A stretch of 64,000 nucleotides of DNA, taken from positions 13,512 through 77,511 of the forward strand of contig JAJPHF010000033.1 of NCBI GenBank assembly GCA_021325365.1, written 5' to 3'. The notes under the pieces were generated by a model, which was not told the DNA's origin, made no database searches, and was given only the letters and a program-made list of their open reading frames with translations. The DNA is from Pseudomonadota bacterium. GTDB taxonomy: Bacteria > Chloroflexota > UBA6077 > JAJPHF01. This document shows positions 45,431 to 53,518 of this stretch, piece by piece. Numbering within the stretch: the stretch's first letter is position 1; every line of letters begins with the position of its first letter. Both the position numbers and the translations under genes were made by a program.

Positions 45431-45514
45431 GCCCTCACCCCGGCCCTCTCCCAGGGGGAGAGGGGGAGGGACGCCCTCACCCCGGCCCTCTCCCAGGGGG
45501 AGAGGGGGAGGGAC
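45431..45514. repeat. Two perfect tandem copies of a 42-bp REP-like unit
   Basis: Units at 45431-45472 and 45473-45514 are identical. Each contains CCCTCTCCC and GGGGAGAGGG, which pair in a short-loop hairpin. Translated on the minus strand they read PLSPWERAGVRA, a peptide seen in shadow frames of many genomes that carry this dispersed intergenic repeat. It lies just after the CocE hydrolase stop and may help terminate or protect that transcript. Confidence 0.8.
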
Positions 45515-45533
45515 GAGGGGGCCGGATTCGGGA

Positions 45534-47201
45534 TCAGGCGGTGGGGATCACCGGTACTAGGAGCCGCGCGTCGTAGGCGCCGCCGCAGTGCAGCGCGACG
45601 GTGGCCCGTGGGCCGTGCTCGTAGGCGGCGGGAAACTGGCCGAACAGCGGGTGCTTGCGGAAGAAGTAGCGGCCCTGCACGTCGAGGCGCAGCGTCTCGC
45701 CGCGCCGGAACAGCGTCGCCGACGGCAACAGCTCGACGTCCGCGGGCACGATCGCGCCGGGCGCGAGCGGCTCGGGCGTCTCGTGGGTCAGCCACGGGCG
45801 CCACGGCTCCGAGCGCGCCGGGTCCAGCCGGCGGTGCGAGAGCCGCAGCCAGCCGCGCGTGACCAGGTCGTAGCCAAAGCCGTACGAGCCCTCGAACACC
45901 ACGTGCCGCCCGCCGCGCAGCTTCCGCACCCCCACGAACAGGCAGGCGTCGTTCGCCCCCTCGACCGCCACGTGCAGCCGCAGCGCCATCGGGCCCGTCA
46001 GCTCCACGTCCTCGGGCGCCGTCCACGCGAAGCTCACCCGTTGGCGCGCGGTGTCGAAGCGCACGACGCCCGTCGTGGCCGCGGGCGCGGCGCGCAAGGT
46101 GCCGTCCAGGTGCAGGTAGAGCGGCGTCCAAACGGTGCGCGGCAGCGGCCACGCCGCCTCGTGCCGCACCGCGTGTACCCGGTCGCCGCGCTCGCGCACC
46201 TCCAGCCGCACCGACGGCAGCGCGCGCAGCCCCGTGTCCTCGTCCTTCAGGAAGTGGTCGAAGAAGCGCGCCTGGAACGCCAGCGCCTCGGCCGAATAGT
46301 ACGTCGCCCACTTGCCCCCGCGATGCGTGTAGAGCCAGCGCTGGGGCGAGCCGAGGCGCCCAAACGCCTCGAACGCGCCGCGCGAGTGCAGGTTGTGGTC
46401 GGAGAAGCTGCCGCAGATCAGCGCCGGCACGGCGATCTGCTCCAGCGGCGCCGTCCGGGCCGCCCACCACGGGTCCCACCACGGGCGCGCGAGCTGCTCC
46501 TGGCGCACGTCCTCCGTGCAGCGCCCCTCGCGGCGCACCCCCGCGCTCCAGAACGGCAGGAAGCCGTCCTCGCGGATGCCACCCGGATAGGCCAGATCGC
46601 GGTACACGTCGCTGAACCCCTCCCACGGGCAGATCGCCGCCAGGTGGGGCGGGCGCAAGGCCGCCACCTTCCACTGGCTCAGCGCCAGGTACGACACGCC
46701 GTTGAGCCCCACGCGGCCGCTGGACCACGGCTGCGCCGCCGCCCACTCGATCAGGTCGTAGTAGTCGTCGGCCTCGGCGTCGGAGAGCAGCGTGCCCACG
46801 CCGTCCGAGTGGCCGAAGCCGCGCAGGTCGCAGTTCACCACCACGTACCCGCGCGGCACCCAGTAGGCGGGGTCGGGTGCCTCCCAGCTCGTCCACGCCG
46901 AGAAGCGGAACGGCCGGTCCTGGCGCATCAGGCGGAGCATGATCGGCGGCAGATACCCGAGGGGCGTGCGGCGGGGCAGGTGGTCCTTGCCGTAGGGGTG
47001 GGCGCACATGAGCACGGGGTACGCGCCAGCAGCGGCCGGGCGAAAGACGTTCACGCGCAGCACGGTGCCGTCCCGAACCGCCACCGGCACGTCCCGCTCG
47101 AAGCGAATGCTCGCGGGCGGGTCGGTGATGGTGACCGGGGGACGCGCCGCGCCACGCAGGCGCGCGAGGGCGTAGGCGAGGCCGGGAGCGCCGCGGGGCA
47201 T
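45534..47201 (-). CDS. CocE/NonD-type alpha/beta hydrolase (X-Pro dipeptidyl-peptidase S15 family)
   Basis: 555 aa; ATG 47201 with GAGG at 5 nt (GTG 47207 is an alternative). N-terminal S15 domain: VPVAVRDGTVLRVNVFRPAAAGAYPVLMCAHPYGKD, WVPRGYVVVNCDLRGFGHSDG, nucleophile Ser in GLNGVSYLALSQW, Asp in ICGSFSDHNLHSRG, and His in THRGGKW. The C-terminal jelly-roll domain has RGWLRLSHRRLDP and RLDVQGRYFF. Esterase or amidase, substrate unknown; cocaine esterase is the type member. No signal peptide. Confidence 0.88.
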   Translation of the reverse strand: MPRGAPGLAYALARLRGAARPPVTITDPPASIRFERDVPVAVRDGTVLRVNVFRPAAAGAYPVLMCAHPYGKDHLPRRTPLGYLPPIMLRLMRQDRPFRFSAWTSWEAPDPAYWVPRGYVVVNCDLRGFGHSDGVGTLLSDAEADDYYDLIEWAAAQPWSSGRVGLNGVSYLALSQWKVAALRPPHLAAICPWEGFSDVYRDLAYPGGIREDGFLPFWSAGVRREGRCTEDVRQEQLARPWWDPWWAARTAPLEQIAVPALICGSFSDHNLHSRGAFEAFGRLGSPQRWLYTHRGGKWATYYSAEALAFQARFFDHFLKDEDTGLRALPSVRLEVRERGDRVHAVRHEAAWPLPRTVWTPLYLHLDGTLRAAPAATTGVVRFDTARQRVSFAWTAPEDVELTGPMALRLHVAVEGANDACLFVGVRKLRGGRHVVFEGSYGFGYDLVTRGWLRLSHRRLDPARSEPWRPWLTHETPEPLAPGAIVPADVELLPSATLFRRGETLRLDVQGRYFFRKHPLFGQFPAAYEHGPRATVALHCGGAYDARLLVPVIPTA

Positions 47202-47264
47202 GGGCACCTCGCGGACGATAGGCTGGCGGGCGCCGCGCCACCGGCGGCGCGGTGCGTATGCTCA

Positions 47265-48326
47265 TCATAGCGCATCGAAGTGGGGAAGGACGTCGCGGGC
47301 GAAGCGCTCCATCTGGCGCACGGTGTCGGCGTGAGAGTAGGCGCCGTAGTTGAGGTAGAGGACGACTTCCTCGATGCCGGCGGCCTCGACCTGCTTGAAC
47401 AGCTCTACGCAGCGCGCGGCGTCGCCGGCGACGATGCTGCGCTCGCCCAATTGCTCGGGCTGCATCGTCTGCACGCGCCGGGCGATGTCGGCCATGTAGG
47501 CCAGGTTCGGCGGCAGGTTGGCTTTCGGGTCGAGGTTGGCCGGGGTGACGGCGCGCAGGTAGAACAGCAGCCGCTCCTGGGCCGCGCGGGTCTCGGCCGC
47601 GCTGTCGGCGATGGCCGCGAAGTACGAGCACATGATCCGCGGCTCGGCGTGGCCGGCGGCCCGCGCCAGGCCACGGAACTCGTCGGCGGCTTGCTGCAGG
47701 CTGCCGAACATCATGGCGGCCGCGAACGGGGCGAAGATCGCGTGGTAGCCGCCGCGCGCCGCCATCTCGACAGTGGGGCGGCTGAAGCAGGCGACGTACA
47801 TGGGGGGATGGGGCTCCTGCACGGGGCGCGGCAGCACGGTGATCGGCTCGTCGACATGGTAGAAGCGGCCGGCGAAGGTGAACTGCTCCTCGCTCAGCGC
47901 CGTGCGCACGAGGGCCAGCGCCTCGTCGAAGCGCTCGCGGCTCTCCTCGAGCGGCACGCCGAACGCCTGGTACTCGCGGCGGTCGAAGCCGCGCCCGGCG
48001 CAGAAGACGGCGCGGCCGTTGCTGAGCAGGTCGAGCGCGGCGTACTCCTCGGCGACGCGCAGGGGCTCGTTGATCGGTAGGACGATCGTGCCGGGCGCCA
48101 GCCGCACGCGCGTGGTGCGCGCGGCCAGGTAGCTCAGGAACTGGGCGGGCGTGGGCAGGCAGCCGAACAGGCCGAAGTGGTGCTCGGGCAGCCAGACGGA
48201 GTGAAAGCCTAGCTCCTCCGCCAGAACGGCCTCCGCCAGCACCTCGCGGAGGAACTGGCTCGGATCGCGGCGGCGGTCGCCGTAGCCCGCCGGGTTGTCC
48301 GTCAGGGTGAAGTAGCCGAAGCGCAT
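47265..48326 (-). CDS. LLM-class flavin-dependent monooxygenase
   Basis: 353 aa, ATG 48326 with GGAGGG. Luciferase-like TIM barrel: LAEAVLAEELGFHSVWLPEHHFG, LAARTTRVRLAPGTIVLPINEPLRVAEEYAALDLLSNGRAVFCAGRGFDRREYQAFGVP, YVACFSRPTVEMAARGGYHAI. The family oxidises varied organic substrates with FMNH2 or F420. It is divergent from UbiD across a region holding the 20-bp hairpin at 48463-48505. Confidence 0.9.
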   Translation of the reverse strand: MRFGYFTLTDNPAGYGDRRRDPSQFLREVLAEAVLAEELGFHSVWLPEHHFGLFGCLPTPAQFLSYLAARTTRVRLAPGTIVLPINEPLRVAEEYAALDLLSNGRAVFCAGRGFDRREYQAFGVPLEESRERFDEALALVRTALSEEQFTFAGRFYHVDEPITVLPRPVQEPHPPMYVACFSRPTVEMAARGGYHAIFAPFAAAMMFGSLQQAADEFRGLARAAGHAEPRIMCSYFAAIADSAAETRAAQERLLFYLRAVTPANLDPKANLPPNLAYMADIARRVQTMQPEQLGERSIVAGDAARCVELFKQVEAAGIEEVVLYLNYGAYSHADTVRQMERFARDVLPHFDAL

Positions 48327-48462
48327 GTTCCCTCCGCCATCACAGCGCGAGCGTAGCGAATGCAGCCCCGCCGGTCAAGGCGCCTGACGCGGCTCCTGGC
48401 CGCTCGCCGTGGCTTGCCCGCGCGGACGCCTGGTATCCTTGGCGAGCTAAGCTGCCAGCCGT

Positions 48463-48505
48463 GGATAGTGTGTAGGTTTGGCGAAGCCAAACCTACACAC
48501 TATCC
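48463..48505. promoter_or_regulatory. Perfect 20-bp hairpin in the LLM/UbiD divergent region
   Basis: GGATAGTGTGTAGGTTTGGC at 48463-48482 is perfectly complementary to 48486-48505 around a GAA triplet. It lies 28 bp before the UbiD start and about 140 bp before the LLM start. Its base composition (AT-richer) contrasts with its surroundings. It could be an operator, an attenuator in the UbiD leader, or a small mobile-element relic. Confidence 0.6.
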
Positions 48506-48533
48506 CGGGCCGAGTGCTTAGGGGGGGCACCGA

Positions 48534-49973
48534 ATGAGTTTCGACGACCTGCGCGGTTTCATCGCCGCCGCCGAGGCGCTCGGCGAGCTGCAGCGCCTCG
48601 ACGGCGCCCACTGGGACCTAGAGATCGGCGCGCTCACCGAGATTCAGGCCGAGCGCCGCGGCCCGGCGCTGCTCTTCGACCGCATCGCCGACTACCCGCC
48701 CGGCTACCGCGTGCTCGCCAACGGCTTCGCCACCGCCCGCCGCACTGCGCTCGCGCTCAACCTGCCGCTCGACCTCGGGCCCGTCGAACTGGCCAACTGC
48801 TGGCGCACGCGCCTCAAGGAGTTCCACAAGGTGCCGCCCGTCGAGGTTAGCGCCGCGCCGGTGCTCCAGAACGTGCGCCGCGGCCGCGACGTCGATCTCG
48901 GCCAGTTCCCCACGCCGCGCTGGCACGAGAAGGACGGCGGCCGCTACCTCGCCACCGGCTGCGCCGTGGTGGTGCGCGACCCCGACGAGGGCTGGGTGAA
49001 CCTCGGCACCTACCGCGGCCAGGTGCAGGGCCCCGACCGCCTCTCGCTGCTCATCGTCCAGGGCAAGCACGCCCGCATCATGCTGAACAAGTACCACGCG
49101 CGCGGCGAGCCGTGCCCTGTCGCGGTCTCGCTCGGCCACGATCCCGCGCTGTTCGCCGCCGCCACGCTACCCGTCCCCTGGGGCGTCAGCGAGTACGACT
49201 TCGTCGGCTGGCTGAAGGGCGCCCCGGTGCCCATCACGCGCGGCCCGTACACCGACCTGCCCATCCCCGCCACCGCGGAGATCGTGCTGGAGGGTGAGAT
49301 CCCGCCGCTCACGGAGGAGTCCTGCGACGAGGGGCCGTTCGGCGAGTGGCCCGGCTACTACGCCGGCATCCACAAGCGCGAGCAGGCCGTCGTGCCCGTG
49401 CTCCGCGTTCACACCGTCCTGCACCGCGACGCCCCGATCATCCTCGGCTCGCCGCCGCTCAAGCCGCCGCGCCCCTACGCCTTCGCCTTTCCCCGCACCG
49501 TGCCGCTCGTCTGGGACGAGCTGGAGCGCGCCGGCTGCACCGGCATCACCGGCGTCTGGCAGCTGGCCACCTACTTCGGCCTGTTCCTGGTCGTGCGCAT
49601 CCAGCAGCAGTACGCCGGCCACGCCAAGCAGGTCGGCCTCGCCGCTACCTGCGTCCGCTCGGCCGCCTATGCCGGCAAGTGGGTCGTCGTCGTGGACGAC
49701 GACATCGACATCGCCAACCCCGGCGAGGTGTTCTGGGCGATGGGCACGCGCTGCAACGTGGACAACGTGGACGTGGTGCGCGGCGTCTGGACCTCGCCCG
49801 CCGACCCCGCGCTCCCCGACGAGGTCCGCGCCACCGGCAACCCCGTCAGCTCGCGCATCATCGTCGACGCCTGCCGCCCTTACGGCAAGCCGTTCCCCGC
49901 GGCCAACGTCTTCGACACCGCCTACAAGCAGCAGATCGCCGCCAAGTGGGGGATTCCCTATGGCCGCGCGTAG
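48534..49973 (+). CDS. UbiD-family prenylated-FMN decarboxylase
   Basis: 479 aa, ATG 48534. The family order is kept: MSFDDLRGFIAAAEALGELQRL, FPTPRWHEKDGGRYLATGCAVVVRDPDEGWVNLGTYRGQVQGPDRLSLLI, MLNKYHARGEPCPVAVSLGHDPAL, EIVLEGEIPPLTEESCDEGPFGEWPGYY (catalytic E(x)nR..E region) and VVVDDDIDIANPGEVFWAMGTRCN (metal/phosphate binding). UbiD enzymes reversibly decarboxylate aromatic or unsaturated acids with prFMN from UbiX. No ubiX in the window. The 3' end overlaps the next gene by 14 nt, linking it to a solute-binding protein. Confidence 0.92.
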   Translation: MSFDDLRGFIAAAEALGELQRLDGAHWDLEIGALTEIQAERRGPALLFDRIADYPPGYRVLANGFATARRTALALNLPLDLGPVELANCWRTRLKEFHKVPPVEVSAAPVLQNVRRGRDVDLGQFPTPRWHEKDGGRYLATGCAVVVRDPDEGWVNLGTYRGQVQGPDRLSLLIVQGKHARIMLNKYHARGEPCPVAVSLGHDPALFAAATLPVPWGVSEYDFVGWLKGAPVPITRGPYTDLPIPATAEIVLEGEIPPLTEESCDEGPFGEWPGYYAGIHKREQAVVPVLRVHTVLHRDAPIILGSPPLKPPRPYAFAFPRTVPLVWDELERAGCTGITGVWQLATYFGLFLVVRIQQQYAGHAKQVGLAATCVRSAAYAGKWVVVVDDDIDIANPGEVFWAMGTRCNVDNVDVVRGVWTSPADPALPDEVRATGNPVSSRIIVDACRPYGKPFPAANVFDTAYKQQIAAKWGIPYGRA

Positions 49974-51105
49974 CCAAGCCGTCAATCCCGAGCGCGCAAG
50001 CCGTTGGCGCCGGCCGCCCCTGGGCATCGCGGCGGTCGTGGCGCTCCTCCTGAGCGCCTGCGCTCCCACCGCCGCGCCCGCCCGACCCGCCGCTCCGGCG
50101 GCCCCGGCCGCGCAGCCCGCGGCGCCCGCTGCCAGCGCCCCCGCGCCCTCACCCGTAGGCAATGGGGAGCGGGCCGAGTCCCCACCTCTCATCAAGACGC
50201 GCGTCGTCCACAGCGCCGTGGCCGGCAGCCAGGCGCTCCTCCAGGTGCTCCAGGACGCGGGCATTTTCGCCCGCCACGGCCTGGAGGTCGAGACGTCGAA
50301 CATCGGTGGGCGCACCGCCACGGCCGGCCTGCTGGCCGGCGAGTATCCGCTGGTCGTCACCTCGGGCGCCGAGGTGGTGGGTGCGGGCATCGCGGGCGCC
50401 GACGTCGTGGCCGTGGCCGCCGCGCTGAACACGCTCGACACCAGCATTTGGACACGCGAGGTGCGCGACCCGGCCGAGCTGCGCGGCAAGCGCATCGGCG
50501 TGACCCAGCTTGGCGACTCGACCGACTTTGCCGCCCGCTTCGCTGCGCGCCGCTGGGGCCTCGACCCCGCGACCGACGTGCAGATCGTGCAGGTCGGCCA
50601 GCCGCCCGAGCGCCTCGCCGCGCTGGAGTCGGGCGCCGTCGACGCCACCATCCTCCAGCCGCCGCTCACCACGCGCGCCCGCAAGCTCGGCCTCACCAAG
50701 CTCACCGACGTGGCGAGCCTGGGCCTGGAGTACCAGCACACGGTCGTCATCACCACCCGGCGCCGTATCGCCGAGGACCCCGAGCCGGTCGCCCGCTTCG
50801 TGCGCGCCTGGGCCGAGGGGCTGTATTACTACCGCGCGAACCCCGAACCGTCGCGCGCGGCGGTGGGCAAGTTCATGCGCATCGACGATCCCGAGGCGCT
50901 GGCCGAGACCTACGCACACTACCGCGACCTGTACGTCGTGCCGCCCTATCCCTCGGTGAAAGGCATCCAGGCGATCGTCGACGTGCTGGCCGAGAGCGAC
51001 GACCGGGCGCGCGGCGCGCGGCCCGAGGACTTCGTGGACACGCGGTTCCTCGACGCCCTCCAGGCCAGCGGCCAGTTCCAGGCCTGGGACCAGCAATACC
51101 AGTAG
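49960..51105 (+). CDS. NMT1/SsuA-like ABC-transporter solute-binding lipoprotein
   Basis: 381 aa, ATG 49960 inside the end of ubiD-like gene. Lipoprotein signal with lipobox LLLSAC at about residues 26-31, Ala/Pro linker, then a type II periplasmic binding domain: FARHGLEVETSNIGGRTATAGLLAGEYPLVVTSGAEVV, ELRGKRIGVTQLGDSTDFAARFAARRWGL, ERLAALESGAVDATILQPP. Related proteins bind thiamine precursors, sulfonates or aromatic acids. Co-translation with UbiD suggests it binds the UbiD substrate or its precursor. No permease or ATPase gene is near. Confidence 0.85.
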   Translation: MAARSQAVNPERASRWRRPPLGIAAVVALLLSACAPTAAPARPAAPAAPAAQPAAPAASAPAPSPVGNGERAESPPLIKTRVVHSAVAGSQALLQVLQDAGIFARHGLEVETSNIGGRTATAGLLAGEYPLVVTSGAEVVGAGIAGADVVAVAAALNTLDTSIWTREVRDPAELRGKRIGVTQLGDSTDFAARFAARRWGLDPATDVQIVQVGQPPERLAALESGAVDATILQPPLTTRARKLGLTKLTDVASLGLEYQHTVVITTRRRIAEDPEPVARFVRAWAEGLYYYRANPEPSRAAVGKFMRIDDPEALAETYAHYRDLYVVPPYPSVKGIQAIVDVLAESDDRARGARPEDFVDTRFLDALQASGQFQAWDQQYQ

Positions 51106-51108
51106 GTG

Positions 51109-51166
51109 ATAGGGGGTAGGGGGTAGGGAACGGAGACGGCCGCTGTCCCTATCCCCTACCCCCTAT
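51109..51166. terminator. 20-bp hairpin between convergent genes
   Basis: ATAGGGGGTAGGGGGTAGGG (51109-51128) pairs with 51147-51166 with one G-T wobble and an 18-nt loop. It begins 3 nt after one stop codon and ends 33 nt before the convergent gene's stop, the position of a bidirectional terminator. The TAGGGG units recur to 51200. Confidence 0.6.
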
Positions 51167-51198
51167 TCCCTACCTCTCTAGTCCCTATTCCCTATCCC

Positions 51199-52164
51199 CT
51201 ACGCGAGATAGCCCTGACTGCGCCAGAAGGCCTCCGCCGCCGGGTGCAGGGGGATGTCCAGCGGCCCCTCCTTCGTGTCCTTGCACATCAGGTCGAGGCG
51301 CATCGGCCCCTGCCCGTACCAGGGGATGCGGTCCTTGCGGTTCTCTAGCGCCTGGCAGAACGCGGTGACGACGCGGTCGGGCGTGCTGGCGAGCGTGAAC
51401 ACCGGCCAGCCGCTGAAGTCGATCGTCCACACGTCGGCGGGCAGCGCCGGGTACTCTTCCCGCGTGATCGGCACGCGCCGCAGGCCCATCCCTTCAAGCT
51501 GCTGGAGCTGCGGCTCGTCCACGGGCAGGAAGCGCATACCCAGCTCCAGCGCCCGCGTCGCCCACATCGGCATCGCCTCGTCGAAGAGCGCGTCGACCTC
51601 ACCGCGCTCGACCGCGCCGATGCGGTTCGGCCCGTTCGGAAACTCCTCGTCGTAGCGTACCTGGCCGCCCCACGCCTCGATGTCGTCGAACGAGAAACCG
51701 TAGGTCGCTAGCACCTGGTTCGCCAGGAAGTGGACCGAGTGGTCGCGCTGGCCGCGCAGCGACACCTTGAGCGGGTAGCGCCGCTCGCGCACCTGGGCCA
51801 GCGACGTGATGCCCGACTGGCTGGTGACGCCGAAGCCGAACTGGTCGAACTGCGGCAGCACCATGATCGCGCGCAGGGGGATCGGCTCCTGGTACGGGCC
51901 GGCGCCGCGCAGCGCCATCGCCAGAACGCCGCCCGGGTTGCAGATGGCGATGTCGGCCTCGCCGTTCACAACGGCGTCCACGGCGTTGGGCGCGTCGCTG
52001 GCGAAGAAGCACAGCCGCCACGCCTCGTCGCCCTGTGGCCGGAAGTGGATCGTCACCTGGCGCTCGGGCCACTCCTCGGCGGCCACCAGCTCGGAGGCCA
52101 CCTCCAGCATGAGCCGCGAGCGCATGACGACCGGCATGCGGATGACACGGGGGAACGTCAGCAT
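51199..52164 (-). CDS. TAXI/NMT1-like solute-binding protein without signal peptide
   Basis: ATG 52164 with AGGAGCG at 5 nt; 321 aa. The fold of type II binding proteins is visible (GEADIAICNPGGVLAMALRG, FGFGVTSQSGITSLAQVRERRYPLKVSLRGQRDHSVHFLANQVLATYGFSFDDIEAWGG, GAVERGEVDALFDEAMPMWATRALELGMRFLPVD). It has no export signal, so it would stay in the cytoplasm, unusual for the family. Perhaps an intracellular ligand sensor or a metabolic enzyme descended from a binding protein. Confidence 0.75.
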   Translation of the reverse strand: MLTFPRVIRMPVVMRSRLMLEVASELVAAEEWPERQVTIHFRPQGDEAWRLCFFASDAPNAVDAVVNGEADIAICNPGGVLAMALRGAGPYQEPIPLRAIMVLPQFDQFGFGVTSQSGITSLAQVRERRYPLKVSLRGQRDHSVHFLANQVLATYGFSFDDIEAWGGQVRYDEEFPNGPNRIGAVERGEVDALFDEAMPMWATRALELGMRFLPVDEPQLQQLEGMGLRRVPITREEYPALPADVWTIDFSGWPVFTLASTPDRVVTAFCQALENRKDRIPWYGQGPMRLDLMCKDTKEGPLDIPLHPAAEAFWRSQGYLA

Positions 52165-52270
52165 CCAAACGCTCCTTTCGGCAGTTGGCGAGCACACCAT
52201 AGCCGCCGAGCGCCGGCCGGGTCAAAAGCACGGGGCGAATAGCGTTGCGGGCGCGACCCCCACCGCGGCG

Positions 52271-53419
52271 CTAGCGCCCGCCGGGCTGGTAGGGGCCGAG
52301 CTGCTGGCCCGCGTACTCCACCCACTGGTCGTCCACGATCTGGTCCACGCTGATCGGGCGGTCCATGAAGCCGGCCTTCACGCTCCACTGGATCTCGTCC
52401 TCGATCGACGCGCGGTTGATGTGGCCGTCGGGATAGAGGCGGCCCCACTCGCAGTCGTCGTAGTAGCTCAGGTCGGGCAGGTTCACGTACTTCTGCAGGA
52501 TGTCCACGATCAGCGGCCGGTTCACGTTGTACAGCTGCGCGTCGTTGTAGTCGCGCAGCGCGTGGACGTAGGCCACCATGAAGCCGCGCGCCGCCTGCGT
52601 CTTGTCGCGCATGAACTGCTCGCCGTAGTTGATGACGCCGCCCTCCAGGCCGGGGGCGATGTCGTCCATGTACGGCGGCATCGCCACGCCCAGCCCCAGC
52701 CGCTCGGCGGTACACAGGGCTGGCTGGAAGGTGAACACGGCGTCGATGCTCTTGTTGGAGAGCGCGGCAAGCTGGTCGGGCGTGTTCAGCGGCTTGAAGT
52801 CGACCTCGCTGAACAGCACGCCGCCGGTCTGCAGCAGCTTCTCCGACTGATACTCCGTGCTGCCGCCGCCCGGCAGGCCGCCGAACGGCCGCCCGCGCAG
52901 GTCGGCCATCGTCCGCACGGCGCCGCTGTCCCACAGGTCCTTGCGCGCCATGATCGCCTTGTACTTGATGCCCGGCTCCGAGTGCGCCTTGTCGGCCACC
53001 GCCCGTAGGTGGACGCCGCGCTGGACCGCGTTGTACAGGTTGGCGCCCGTCGCGCCGCCGTACACGTCGAGCGCGCCCGAGTTGAGCATCGTGAGCGCCT
53101 CGCTGGACGCGAACGACGGCTCCAGGTCGACGTCGAGGCCCTGCTCGGCGAAGTAACCGCGCTCGTAAGCGATGTACAGGCCGCCGCTGTGCGTCGCCGG
53201 CAGGTGGCTGGCGACGATGTGGACGGGCTCCGGGGGCGCCGCGCCGCCGCTCGGGGCCGCGGGGCTCGGCGCGGCGGCGGGCGCGCTCGCGGGCGCCGGC
53301 CCGCTCGGCGCGGCGGCGCCGGGCGCTGTAGTGCTCGTGGGGGTGCGCGCCGGGCTCGCGCAGGCGACCGCCGCCGCCAGGAGCACGGCGAGTCCAACAG
53401 ACGATCCGGTCGGCGCCAT
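52271..53419 (-). CDS. NMT1-like solute-binding lipoprotein
   Basis: 382 aa, ATG 53419 with AGAGAGG upstream. Lipobox AAVAC near residue 21, Ala/Pro/Ser linker, then GGLYIAYERGYFAEQGLDVDLEPSFASSEALTMLNSGALDVYGGATGANLYNAVQRG and DLRGRPFGGLPGGGSTEYQSEKLLQTGGV, TFQPALCTAERLGLGVAM. The binding-protein domains are complete. No permease or ATPase is adjacent. 99 nt downstream of another such gene (53519-54694). Confidence 0.83.
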   Translation of the reverse strand: MAPTGSSVGLAVLLAAAVACASPARTPTSTTAPGAAAPSGPAPASAPAAAPSPAAPSGGAAPPEPVHIVASHLPATHSGGLYIAYERGYFAEQGLDVDLEPSFASSEALTMLNSGALDVYGGATGANLYNAVQRGVHLRAVADKAHSEPGIKYKAIMARKDLWDSGAVRTMADLRGRPFGGLPGGGSTEYQSEKLLQTGGVLFSEVDFKPLNTPDQLAALSNKSIDAVFTFQPALCTAERLGLGVAMPPYMDDIAPGLEGGVINYGEQFMRDKTQAARGFMVAYVHALRDYNDAQLYNVNRPLIVDILQKYVNLPDLSYYDDCEWGRLYPDGHINRASIEDEIQWSVKAGFMDRPISVDQIVDDQWVEYAGQQLGPYQPGGR

Positions 53420-53518
53420 CGACGTACCTCTCTCTCTCAGACCGCGCCTCGCCGACCGGCCCGCGACGCCTGCCGCCAGCCGGTCGCCCACCAGACCCAA
53501 GACGTGGGGCGCCGACCC

